A stretch of 64,000 nt of DNA from Candidatus Colwellia aromaticivorans (GTDB lineage: Bacteria; Pseudomonadota; Gammaproteobacteria; Enterobacterales; Alteromonadaceae): positions 1 to 64,000 of the forward strand of contig NZ_QOLD01000033.1 in assembly GCF_003333305.1 (NCBI RefSeq). Direction: 5' to 3'. This document shows, piece after piece, positions 26,896 to 35,926 of the stretch. The stretch's first letter is position 1, and each line of letters begins with the position of its first letter. Position numbers and translations under genes: made by a program. The notes below the pieces were generated by a model, which was not told the DNA's origin, did no database searches, and saw only the letters and a list, made by a program, of their open reading frames with translations.

Positions 26896-27623
26896 TAGCA
26901 GAAGTGACGAAAAATAAGTTTGGGGGCTCTGAACAACATACCAAAAAACAATCGTGTATGCATCCAGCTTATGCGAGCATTGTCTTCAAACGCTCTAAAA
27001 TGCGATATACCAAATTCAGGATAAATAACTTTTGTTGGTAAAAACTTAACATCAATACCTTGCCAATATAAGCGCACCATAATTTCAGTATCAAAGTCCA
27101 TACGTTTACCTAAGTTAACCTTATTCATTAACTCAATACTTTGACCAACTGGGTATACGCGAAAGCCGCACATACTGTCTTTTAATTGAAAAGATAAGGT
27201 TTCAATGTATACCCAAAAGTGGGTAATAAAGCGAGCAAAATAGCGGTGCTTAGGAATTGATTCATCGTACACTGGTTTACCAGAAATGAGTGCATCAGGA
27301 TGTTGTTTAGATAACGCGATTAATGACGTAATATCGGCAAGATTATGTTGGCCGTCGGCATCGACTTGGATAGCATATTCAAAGCCAAGCTTATGCGCGT
27401 ATTTTAAACCTGTTTGCACCGCAGCGCCCTTGCCTTGATTTTCGCTATGGTGAATCAGGGTAAGTAAGGGCACTTTATCGACAAGTGATTCAAAAAGCTT
27501 TTTTGCCGATGCTTTACTGCCATCATCAATCATAATAATAGAAAATTCATAGGCCGATAAACGCAATAATAACACCTCTAACTCATGAGTATGATTGTAA
27601 TTAGGAATAATCAAACAGTACAT
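26895..27623 (-). CDS. Family 2 glycosyltransferase (dolichol-P-mannose synthase-like)
   Basis: A 242-residue GT-A enzyme starting MYCLIIPNYNHTHEL, with the nucleotide-sugar site DDGSKASAK, the metal-binding QVDADGQHN and the acceptor-side GFRVYP. There is no clear membrane anchor. It likely puts a sugar on the lipid anchor of the pigment. ATG at 27623 or GTG at 27626 could start it; GAGGA lies 6 to 9 nt upstream. It overlaps the dehydratase stop before it and the acyltransferase start after it. Confidence 0.85.
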   Translation of the reverse strand: MYCLIIPNYNHTHELEVLLLRLSAYEFSIIMIDDGSKASAKKLFESLVDKVPLLTLIHHSENQGKGAAVQTGLKYAHKLGFEYAIQVDADGQHNLADITSLIALSKQHPDALISGKPVYDESIPKHRYFARFITHFWVYIETLSFQLKDSMCGFRVYPVGQSIELMNKVNLGKRMDFDTEIMVRLYWQGIDVKFLPTKVIYPEFGISHFRAFEDNARISWMHTRLFFGMLFRAPKLIFRHFC

Positions 27624-28015
27624 CACAAGGTTTCCTCAAGTGCGGCTTCTTCTAACATTGTTTCTTCTAAAAGAATGCGGCCACTAGCGTGCACTCCTTT
27701 TTCTGAATGATATTCAAATAAAAATTTATGGTCCGATTTACGTATTAACGACAAGTCTACAATTTGATCTGCATGGATTATTTCTTTAAATTTAAGGACT
27801 TCAACTTGTCTAACTACAGTAGACGATAATTTTAAATGTTCATGGGCGAAATTAACGGCCCAATTTAATTGCACTACACCTGCAAGGATAGAAACATTGG
27901 GAAAATGCCCTTTAAAGTAATCTAAGCTCGCTTGTACTTTGAAGGTCAATTTGACCCCTTCACCAATAATTTCTTTCTTGATAAATAACGGCTGGGTTTC
28001 TTGCAATTTATTCAA
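27623..28015 (-). CDS. apeI: Hotdog-fold dehydratase, ApeI-like
   Basis: A 130-residue FabZ-like protein with FKGHFPNVSILAGVVQLNWA; His37 is the probable catalytic His. The acidic residue that FabZ keeps a few positions later is not obvious (QLNWA), as in other ApeI-type proteins. ApeI and ApeP are the two dehydratases of the system. Start is TTG at 28015, inside the end of the AMP-ligase gene. The C-terminal tail is a run of Glu, Leu and Thr and may be disordered. Confidence 0.85.
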   Translation of the reverse strand: MNKLQETQPLFIKKEIIGEGVKLTFKVQASLDYFKGHFPNVSILAGVVQLNWAVNFAHEHLKLSSTVVRQVEVLKFKEIIHADQIVDLSLIRKSDHKFLFEYHSEKGVHASGRILLEETMLEEAALEETL

Positions 28016-29396
28016 AAAGTTTCTCCAATTCTCTTTGTACTAATTTTCCCTGAGAATTATAAGGTAATTCGGTTAAGTAACGCCATTTTTTCGGTAAACA
28101 AACCAACTCAAACTTACCTAATAAGTGATTTTTAATCTCACGGGTAAACGCGATAGTGGTTAGCTCATCTCGTTTAACTAAACCAAGTTCAGTTAAACTT
28201 AACACGGCAAACAGCACATCTCGCTTGCCTGTTTTTAATAAAATTCGAGATTCATTTATCCAACAGTGTTCATTTGCAACTTGTTCCATAGCGGATAAAT
28301 TGACCCGTTTTTCTTCTAATTTTACATTACGGTCTATACGCCCTTGTAATGTGAACTCAGTAGCCGACGTTAACTCGCCCATGTCATCTAATAGCATTGA
28401 TGAATCTGACACCCAGGGTGATTGTAATATTAGCCTTTTGCTTTGCGCTTCTACGCTTAAGGTAATACCTTTAAATGTCTGCCAATGCGATGCTGGCAAA
28501 GAGTCAACTTGGCGATAGGCAATACCACCGGTTTCTGTACTGCCGTAAACTTGGGTGATAGGAAAATCTAGTTGTTGATTTAAATGAATCGCAATGTCAT
28601 CGGCAAGCAAACCGCCGGATGAAAATATATAACTAAAGTGATTAGAATACGCAGCCAAAACATTGTCATTTATCAAGCGTTTTAAAAATGCAGGACTAGA
28701 AATTAATGCTACCTTTTTGTCACTCTGCAATGCTGATTTTACATGCTCAGGATACTCAAAGGTATCAGATATTAACGTACCGTTAGATAAAGGCCATAGC
28801 AAACGAAAAAGCAGGCCGTAAATATGCTGATGAGAAACCGTGGCAATCAATTTTTCGTAACGCTTTATGTTAAATACGTTTTGTAACTGAGCGAGTTCTA
28901 AATTAATTTGTTGCCATGACTTATGAATAATCTTTGCATCCCCTGTTGAACCAGAGGTAGAGAAATAAAGGTCTCCAGAGTCAGGCCAACTAAAACCCGA
29001 TGTTGAATTTAGCTGCGGATTATCGCTTTTTCTTTCGAAATCAACGGACTCTATACTTGGAAAAGTGATTTCATGACCAAGTTCACCAGAAAATGCATCT
29101 GTCGTTGCAAAGAGCGAATCAAGTGTTTGTATTTGGCTATTACTTGGAAAGTATACGTCAATTGACTCAGCACTTAAGGCAAATAACCGTATTGAAAATT
29201 GGTAAGTATCGCTGTGATACAAGACTACTTTAAGTGGCGTATTTATTAACTGATTCGCACTACTCTGTGCTTTTTTAAAGTTCCGAATCTTGGCTCGATA
29301 ATGGTTAATATCAATGATAAATTCGTTGAGGGATATATCATTACCGTTAAGAAAAAATAGTCTGTGCGAGTTGGCCAGATGCGTTAAATCAAACAC
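28008..29396 (-). CDS. apeH: AMP-dependent acyl/aryl-ACP ligase, ApeH-like
   Basis: A 462-residue adenylate-forming enzyme. The P-loop is STSGSTGDAKIIHKSW, the adenine motif YGSTETGGIAYR, and the C-terminal Lys motif LPYNSQGKLVQREL. It would activate the aryl acid and load it on a carrier protein; with the lyase downstream, 4-hydroxycinnamate is the simplest substrate guess. It is about 50 residues shorter than CoA ligases, typical of this subfamily. GTG start, 8-nt overlap with the membrane-protein gene. Confidence 0.87.
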   Translation of the reverse strand: MFDLTHLANSHRLFFLNGNDISLNEFIIDINHYRAKIRNFKKAQSSANQLINTPLKVVLYHSDTYQFSIRLFALSAESIDVYFPSNSQIQTLDSLFATTDAFSGELGHEITFPSIESVDFERKSDNPQLNSTSGFSWPDSGDLYFSTSGSTGDAKIIHKSWQQINLELAQLQNVFNIKRYEKLIATVSHQHIYGLLFRLLWPLSNGTLISDTFEYPEHVKSALQSDKKVALISSPAFLKRLINDNVLAAYSNHFSYIFSSGGLLADDIAIHLNQQLDFPITQVYGSTETGGIAYRQVDSLPASHWQTFKGITLSVEAQSKRLILQSPWVSDSSMLLDDMGELTSATEFTLQGRIDRNVKLEEKRVNLSAMEQVANEHCWINESRILLKTGKRDVLFAVLSLTELGLVKRDELTTIAFTREIKNHLLGKFELVCLPKKWRYLTELPYNSQGKLVQRELEKLFE

Positions 29397-29952
29397 TTTT
29401 CTTCCGCCCTGCTTTTACTTTCCAGCGTACCAACCACTCTACTGACATTAACGTGCCCATTAAGATGTAAGAAATAAGGCCATTGTATAAGGTCCATTGA
29501 GCTATCGATGAATACAGTGCAGTGTAAAGCGCAATACTGCCATTTATACTAAAAAACAAGCACCATACCCATGTCACTTTTTCAGTATATTTAACGGCAA
29601 AATCATCGAGCTCTGGCTCTTGAAGTCGTGCTAAAGTTTCTATGACACTTGGCTTTTGATACAAAGAATAGGAAAAAATGCAAAGTAACCCTAGATTCAT
29701 AGCGACAGGATAGAGTAAAACACCGATAGCTTGGTCAAAAACTACCGAAAACAGCAGTACTGAAATAGCCATGACTGAGGTTAATTTCAACCACGGCTGT
29801 TTGCTTTTAGAATTTGTTGCCAACCGCAGAGAAAAAACACCTATAAGCGCAACAGCAACATAGCGAGGCTCAAAATAGTTAAGCCCCGTATAGACAATGA
29901 TTGGATAAAAAATTAACAGTAGAGCGATCAACGCTGTGGTAAGTGTTTTCAC
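29389..29952 (-). CDS. apeG: COG4648-type integral membrane protein, ApeG-like
   Basis: A 187-residue inner-membrane protein with five or six hydrophobic helices and the conserved cytosolic loop LARLQEPELDDFAVKYTEKVTW. It matches the COG4648 membrane proteins of aryl polyene clusters, which older databases often mislabel as gyrase. Its function is unknown; it may help assemble the product at the membrane. It starts with GTG and lies 40 nt after the second ACP gene. Confidence 0.82.
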   Translation of the reverse strand: MKTLTTALIALLLIFYPIIVYTGLNYFEPRYVAVALIGVFSLRLATNSKSKQPWLKLTSVMAISVLLFSVVFDQAIGVLLYPVAMNLGLLCIFSYSLYQKPSVIETLARLQEPELDDFAVKYTEKVTWVWCLFFSINGSIALYTALYSSIAQWTLYNGLISYILMGTLMSVEWLVRWKVKAGRKKSV

Positions 29953-29992
29953 TAGTATTGGCTTTTAATTGCTTTTTTCTGTTAGTTAAGCG

Positions 29993-30241
29993 CTATACGC
30001 TCAGTAACTTTGATAATTCGTCGATTATATCGTTAACTGTTCTTACTTTTTTAAAGGCATCTGGTTCTATTTTTTGACCAGTGAACGCTTTAAGTTTAAC
30101 AATGAGATCTATAGCATCAATGCTGTCTAAGTCTAAATCTTCATATAAATTTGCCGTCAATGAGATATCTTCTGGTTCAATCTCAAAATCATCGATAAAT
30201 ATTGTCGATAAAGTGTTGTATATTTCTTCTCTAGATTGCAT
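29993..30241 (-). CDS. apeF: Acyl carrier protein, ApeF-like
   Basis: An 82-residue acidic carrier protein. The phosphopantetheine Ser is in DLDLDSIDAIDLIV (Ser40). I start it at the ATG at 30241 (MQSREEIYNTLS), which has GGA 7 nt upstream. The ATG at 30253, just after the previous stop, is the alternative. Aryl polyene clusters carry two ACPs in tandem, as here. Confidence 0.88.
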   Translation of the reverse strand: MQSREEIYNTLSTIFIDDFEIEPEDISLTANLYEDLDLDSIDAIDLIVKLKAFTGQKIEPDAFKKVRTVNDIIDELSKLLSV

Positions 30242-30255
30242 TTTTAGATCCATTA

Positions 30256-30510
30256 CTACTGATTTGTCTCAATAAACTCTGATAAGCTATTGATTGAGCT
30301 GAAATGTTTTTTCGTTTCTTCTGAATTAGCATCAATTTTTATATTGAATGTTTTCTTAATTGCTAAACCTAATTCAAGTGCGTCAATGCTATCTAAGCCA
30401 AGGCCATCAACAAACAACGCTTCATCATCTTGTATATCTTCTATACTCACATCTTCTAAATCAAGCGTTTCAATAATTAAAGCTTTGATCTTAGCTTTTA
30501 AGTCTGACAT
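30256..30510 (-). CDS. apeE: Acyl carrier protein, ApeE-like
   Basis: An 84-residue acidic carrier protein with the attachment site GLGLDSIDALELG (Ser41). It holds the growing chain for the KS/CLF pair. It overlaps the end of the acyltransferase gene by 20 nt and is followed by the second ACP after a few bases, so the two should be made in similar amounts. Confidence 0.9.
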   Translation of the reverse strand: MSDLKAKIKALIIETLDLEDVSIEDIQDDEALFVDGLGLDSIDALELGLAIKKTFNIKIDANSEETKKHFSSINSLSEFIETNQ

Positions 30511-31264
30511 TACTTTCTAATTCCTTGTTATAAAATTGTTCAAGCTCACGTGTATATATTCTAGATAGTAAACTTATTGGAGCTTCTTCTTGTGCTTTAG
30601 GCATTGGGACTGCAGGCATCAAATTCAAATCAACTTGAAATTTTCGCACAGGTACTCGATACCACTTTTCATTTTTCGTTAATGTGGTCGGATTTATCTT
30701 TAGCTTAAAACATTGGATAGGCGATCCACACCTAATAACAATATTAGCAACACCTCGCTTAAATTTTAATGGCATATTGGGTGTTGTTCTTGTTCCTTCA
30801 GGAAAAATTATTAAGTTATTTCCTTGTGCCAATGAGTCTCGACAATCTTCAATTAATTGTTCCGCATTATCATTACTGATGTAACCTGTATTACTAAGAA
30901 CACCTCTGATAAAAGGGTTTTTAAACAAGTTTGCTTTCACAATACACACTGCATTGGGTATAACTGAAATCAATAATACCACATCTATTAAAGATGGGTG
31001 ATTACAAATAACTACAGTTCCTCGAAAATCACTGAGTTTTCGACGATTTTTCACGGTAAAATGAGATGTTTTTGTAAATTGCATAATACCAATAAACAAC
31101 TTGGTTGCGTATTGTACTGTTTTTCTTGATTGCTGTTGTGCTGCCAGTGTGTCTTTGCAGAATACTCTTTGAAGTGGCAAAATTAAGATTGTTAGTACTA
31201 AACCACCCAGTGCAAATATAGTAAAACATAAGCCAGTTGCAAATATACGCCATAACTTATTCAT
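30491..31264 (-). CDS. apeD: PlsC-type 1-acylglycerol-3-phosphate acyltransferase, ApeD-like
   Basis: A 257-residue acyltransferase. An N-terminal hydrophobic helix (about residues 10-30) is followed by motif I NHPSLIDVVLL (HxxxxD) and motif III FPEGTRTTP. In E. coli apeD takes this position. It may acylate the polyene or its glycerol/sugar anchor. It overlaps the chain-length-factor gene by 8 nt. Confidence 0.86.
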   Translation of the reverse strand: MNKLWRIFATGLCFTIFALGGLVLTILILPLQRVFCKDTLAAQQQSRKTVQYATKLFIGIMQFTKTSHFTVKNRRKLSDFRGTVVICNHPSLIDVVLLISVIPNAVCIVKANLFKNPFIRGVLSNTGYISNDNAEQLIEDCRDSLAQGNNLIIFPEGTRTTPNMPLKFKRGVANIVIRCGSPIQCFKLKINPTTLTKNEKWYRVPVRKFQVDLNLMPAVPMPKAQEEAPISLLSRIYTRELEQFYNKELESNVRLKS

Positions 31265-32000
31265 TGTTTAACCTGTTAATTTTCCATTGATTAGCAACCA
31301 TATCTAACTCTTGAGGTTTTGTCATATCACTTAACCATCGATAAAATGACACTGCCTGCGGAAGCTCAGTTAGGCTGTCATCTGATGTAACACTGATATT
31401 GTTATATTTCTTGATTGAAAGCCTCTGCCCAACAAAGTTATCTTTAGTTAAAATTAAGGCGACTGCATGGTCTACTTGTAACTCATCAGCATATTGTGAA
31501 TAAGGGCTTGGCAGAACCTGATCACTATGTACCAAAAGTACTTGCTCGTGTTTACCCGTTTTCAATCGTATGTAAGCTTCGACTAATGCCATGAAAAAGG
31601 TATCTTTCCCTGCGGAAACCGTAGTAGATGCTTGAGTGTTTTGCGTGAAAATTGTAAAAAGGCCTGAAACGGCATTATGCACTGACAAACTAAATGCTGT
31701 TGGAGAGATATCTTCCTCCAAAGCTAAGTCATGGAGCATGGTAGAGGTTTTATGAAGATCACCATGACGCGATGAAAATACACTGACCAAAGGTTGGTTT
31801 TCATGTTTTGTTACTTCTAAAGCACAATACATGGCTAACTTAGCAAAGGGACTTAGACGTCTCCGCTGCATTGGTTTTAAATCGGCTAATTTTGGTAATT
31901 CAGCTTTACTAAAAGACCTTTCCTGATGGCCATCAAGGTTAATGACCGGATTTACAGCTTCAATAGCGACTATTTTTTTTATATTTATACAAAAATCCAT
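31257..32000 (-). CDS. apeC: Beta-ketoacyl synthase-like chain-length factor, ApeC-like
   Basis: A 247-residue truncated thiolase-fold protein of the chain-length-factor family. The segment where active synthases keep Cys reads STTVSAGKDTF, with no cysteine, so it cannot condense on its own. It should pair with the ApeO-like synthase. The start is the ATG at 32000 (MDFCINIKKIV), which matches family N-termini; an ATG at 32030 would add ten unmatched residues. This is the first gene of the 19-gene operon. Confidence 0.85.
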   Translation of the reverse strand: MDFCINIKKIVAIEAVNPVINLDGHQERSFSKAELPKLADLKPMQRRRLSPFAKLAMYCALEVTKHENQPLVSVFSSRHGDLHKTSTMLHDLALEEDISPTAFSLSVHNAVSGLFTIFTQNTQASTTVSAGKDTFFMALVEAYIRLKTGKHEQVLLVHSDQVLPSPYSQYADELQVDHAVALILTKDNFVGQRLSIKKYNNISVTSDDSLTELPQAVSFYRWLSDMTKPQELDMVANQWKINRLNNE

Positions 32001-32401
32001 ATCAGAAACCGCTTTCCTAACGCCCAACATTCTTATTTGGTATGGTCATAATTGACAGTAGAATAACATCAATTTAATAGGCTTCCCATATTTCAATGGT
32101 CTAACTGATAGCTTAAGCGCTAATAATGTTAGTGTTGACTTTCAAACTGTTCATTTCCATTCAGCGAAAAAATACAATTTAACTTCTATGTCACTTTTGC
32201 ATTGTTAATAAAGTGAGCAGTAAGCTTTATACGACCACCTAGCGCAAATTGGTATAAATCAGCAATTGATGTTAACACCACTCTAAACCCGCAGTTATTT
32301 GCCACAGAACTTAAATAGCTAGGAAGTGAAGTCAATAAAAAAGCCCGTAAACTATAAGCTTACGGGCTTTTCTAGGAAGCACTAGTATTTGGGCAATACG
32401 T
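32001..32401. other. Spacer between groEL and the aryl polyene operon
   Basis: About 400 bp. The groEL-proximal end holds the groEL terminator (32337-32372). The remaining 330 bp or so must contain the promoter and control region of the minus-strand aryl polyene operon. It is AT-rich, and I could not choose one -35/-10 pair with confidence. No regulator gene lies in the spacer or next to it. Confidence 0.5.
32337..32372 (-). terminator. Intrinsic terminator after groEL
   Basis: The arms AAAAGCCCGTAA and TTACGGGCTTTT have a 9-nt loop and flanking A and T runs. It lies about 30 nt past the groEL stop at 32402 on the minus strand. It separates groESL from the aryl polyene operon, which points the same way. 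Confidence 0.92.
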
Positions 32402-34123
<1,722 letters not shown>

Positions 34124-34130
34124 TTAATAT

Positions 34131-34214
34131 GCTAGTTCGCTCAAGAGCAAAGAAGAAGCACGGAGCTGACGCTAGTCAGTGAGTACTTCTGATGCCGCTA
34201 TTGTGTGAACTAGC
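34131..34214. repeat. Nested inverted repeat in the groES-groEL spacer
   Basis: The outer arms are GCTAGTTC (34131-34138) and GAACTAGC (34207-34214). Inside them are AGAAG/CTTCT, then CTGAC...GTCAG around a 4-nt loop. In RNA form the block would fold into one long hairpin between the two cistrons. It is more GC-rich than its surroundings and looks inserted. It may lower or stabilise groEL expression. Confidence 0.6.
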
Positions 34215-34233
34215 GACATAAAAATTCCTGCGA

Positions 34234-34524
34234 CTATTCTACGATTGCTAAAATGTCAGCTTCACTTAAAATAAGCACTTCTTCACCATCAATTTTTTCA
34301 GTTTTTAAACCGTAGCCTTCTGAAAAGATAATTTGGTCACCGACTTTAACGTCTAAAGCACGTACTTCACCGTTTTCTAATACGCGGCCATTACCCACAG
34401 CAATAACTTCACCACGAGTAGATTTCTCAGCTGCACTACCAGTTAAAACAATGCCACCGGCTGATTTTGATTCAACTTCTTTACGTTTTATAATTACACG
34501 GTCATGTAATGGACGAATGCTCAT
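34234..34524 (-). CDS. groES: Co-chaperonin GroES (Hsp10)
   Basis: A 96-residue GroES starting [18 protein letters not shown], with the mobile loop [15 protein letters not shown] that docks on GroEL and the roof region. It forms the seven-fold lid of the chaperonin. It is the first gene of groESL, with a sigma-32 type promoter about 65 nt upstream of its ATG and the RBS CAGGAGAAA. Confidence 0.98.
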   Translation of the reverse strand: MSIRPLHDRVIIKRKEVESKSAGGIVLTGSAAEKSTRGEVIAVGNGRVLENGEVRALDVKVGDQIIFSEGYGLKTEKIDGEEVLILSEADILAIVE

Positions 34525-34587
34525 TTATTTTCTCCTGAGGGTGTTCAATTAGTAGATTAATTAACAGAGTTAATTTGTTGTTACTAG

Positions 34588-34615
34588 AAGTGGGGATGAA
34601 ATTAATATTCACAAG
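34588..34615 (-). promoter_or_regulatory. Sigma-32 heat-shock promoter of groESL
   Basis: On the minus strand CTTGTGA (34609-34615) is followed after 13 nt by CCCCACTT (34588-34595). These match the RpoH consensus CTTGAAA-N(11-15)-CCCCATNT at 5 of 7 and 6 of 7 defined positions. The location upstream of groES is as expected. No CIRCE element was seen, so control is likely by sigma-32 rather than HrcA. Confidence 0.78.
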
Positions 34616-34631
34616 CCCACTGATTATTTTT

Positions 34632-35141
34632 TTATTCTTTACGGGTGTATTCACCTTCAATCGTTTCACTATGATGTTGAGGTATAACTTTGTTATCTGG
34701 GTTTGGTGTGTGAGAAAAGTCTTCATTTTCATAGGTATTTCCCGTGTGAAAACTTGCACCTGCACTATTTCCTGTAACATGGGGGTTAACTTTAATATGC
34801 TTTTGTACGCTAGCTGCAATCACTTGACGAACACTAGGTATCAGTAATGACAAACCCAAAATATCAGTAACAAAGCCAGGGGTAACTAATAATACCCCGG
34901 CAACTAATAGCATGAGTCCAGTAACAATCTCACTCGACGGCATTTCACCTTGTGCCATTTTAGCTTGTACCGATTGCAGTGTTGCTAAACCTTGCTGGCG
35001 AACATATTTTGCACCGATCCAAGCACTCAAAATAACAATACCAATAGTTGGCCACATTCCGAGTAACTCACCGACTTGCATTAGCACGCTAATTTCAATA
35101 ATAGGGATAATAATAAAAAGTACAAATAACACACGAAACAT
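34632..35141 (-). CDS. fxsA: FxsA family membrane protein
   Basis: A 169-residue protein with the FxsA core: MFRVLFVLFIIIPIIEISVL, WIGAKYVRQQG and LLLVAGVLLVTPGFVTDILG, making about three or four helices. The C-terminal tail is polar and variable. In E. coli, overexpression of FxsA relieves exclusion of phage T7 by the F plasmid; its normal role is not clear. It is encoded before groES on the same strand, a common gammaproteobacterial neighbourhood, but groESL has its own promoter. Confidence 0.9.
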   Translation of the reverse strand: MFRVLFVLFIIIPIIEISVLMQVGELLGMWPTIGIVILSAWIGAKYVRQQGLATLQSVQAKMAQGEMPSSEIVTGLMLLVAGVLLVTPGFVTDILGLSLLIPSVRQVIAASVQKHIKVNPHVTGNSAGASFHTGNTYENEDFSHTPNPDNKVIPQHHSETIEGEYTRKE

Positions 35142-35279
35142 AATGATTCCTTATTTTCTATGAAACTTATATTGGGGTTCACGGGTCTTTTTCAAGGTGT
35201 GTATCGCCCTAAGCAAAAATGCACTATTAAATACTAGTATTGTTAAGTTATTTTTAAGAGAATACCAGTAACTTACATA

Positions 35280-35593
35280 ATACCTGTTCCACTTGAAGAT
35301 GCATGATTCAGCTGGAATTAGAAACGCCTTTAGGCAAGGCATTGATTGAGGAGAATGGTTATTCCCTTCTCAAAATCAATAACGCAGCATAAAGCGTTTC
35401 TAAACCAGCCCCTTGGGGAAGGCTGAGCAAATCATACTCTGCGTTACATTTCTTTTTAAGGACGCTACATGGATGTAGCTTATTAGAGAATGCAGGAGCA
35501 TATTCTCCTGAATAACCCTTAAACAAAAAATGTGCCTTGATTATGAATTGCTCAGACTTCCTGAAACGAGCATCTTCGAGTGGAGCAGGCATA
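35280..35593. mobile_element. MITE-like element, copy 1 (314 bp)
   Basis: The terminal inverted repeats are ATACCTGTTCCACTTGAAG... at the left (35280-35302) and ...GCATCTTCGAGTGGAGCAGG at the right (35570-35593). The interior matches copy 2 at 44911-45177 over most of its length. Copy 1 has about 48 extra bases near 35461-35512 containing two small palindromes (GCTACAT/ATGTAGC and AGGAG/CTCCT). No transposase is encoded. A minus-strand frame of 77 codons lies inside (35359-35592). The element ends 17 bp before the cutA start. Confidence 0.85.
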
Positions 35594-35609
35594 TATTAGG
35601 AATAAAAAA

Positions 35610-35921
35610 TTGTTTCAATTAGTACTCTCGACTTGTCCAAATAAAGATGTGGCGCATAATATTGCTCAGCACTTAGTAACAGAAAAGTTAGCTGCTTGTG
35701 TCAACATTATACCCGAGGTAACTTCTGTTTACATTTGGCAGGCTGAACTACAGTGCGATGATGAAGTACAATTGTTAATTAAAACAGATAGCGCTAAATT
35801 TAAGCGATTAAATGCGCGAATAAATGAATTACATCCTTATGATGTAGTAGAAGTTATTGCCTTGAACATCCAGCAAGGTGATACGCATTACTTAAACTGG
35901 ATAACAGAGTCGTTGAAGTAA
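35610..35921 (+). CDS. cutA: Divalent-cation tolerance protein CutA
   Basis: A 103-residue CutA, a trimeric PII-like protein linked to copper and divalent-metal tolerance. It has LVLSTCPNKDVAHNIAQHLV, KLAACVNIIP, VTSVYIWQAEL and the C-terminal HPYDVVEVIAL. I start it at the TTG at 35610, with AGGA 8 nt upstream. The frame is open further into the right end of the MITE-like copy (GTG at 35580), but that part has no CutA similarity. It is followed by dsbD after 5 nt, as in many gammaproteobacteria. Confidence 0.92.
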   Translation: MFQLVLSTCPNKDVAHNIAQHLVTEKLAACVNIIPEVTSVYIWQAELQCDDEVQLLIKTDSAKFKRLNARINELHPYDVVEVIALNIQQGDTHYLNWITESLK

Positions 35922-35926
35922 AATAA

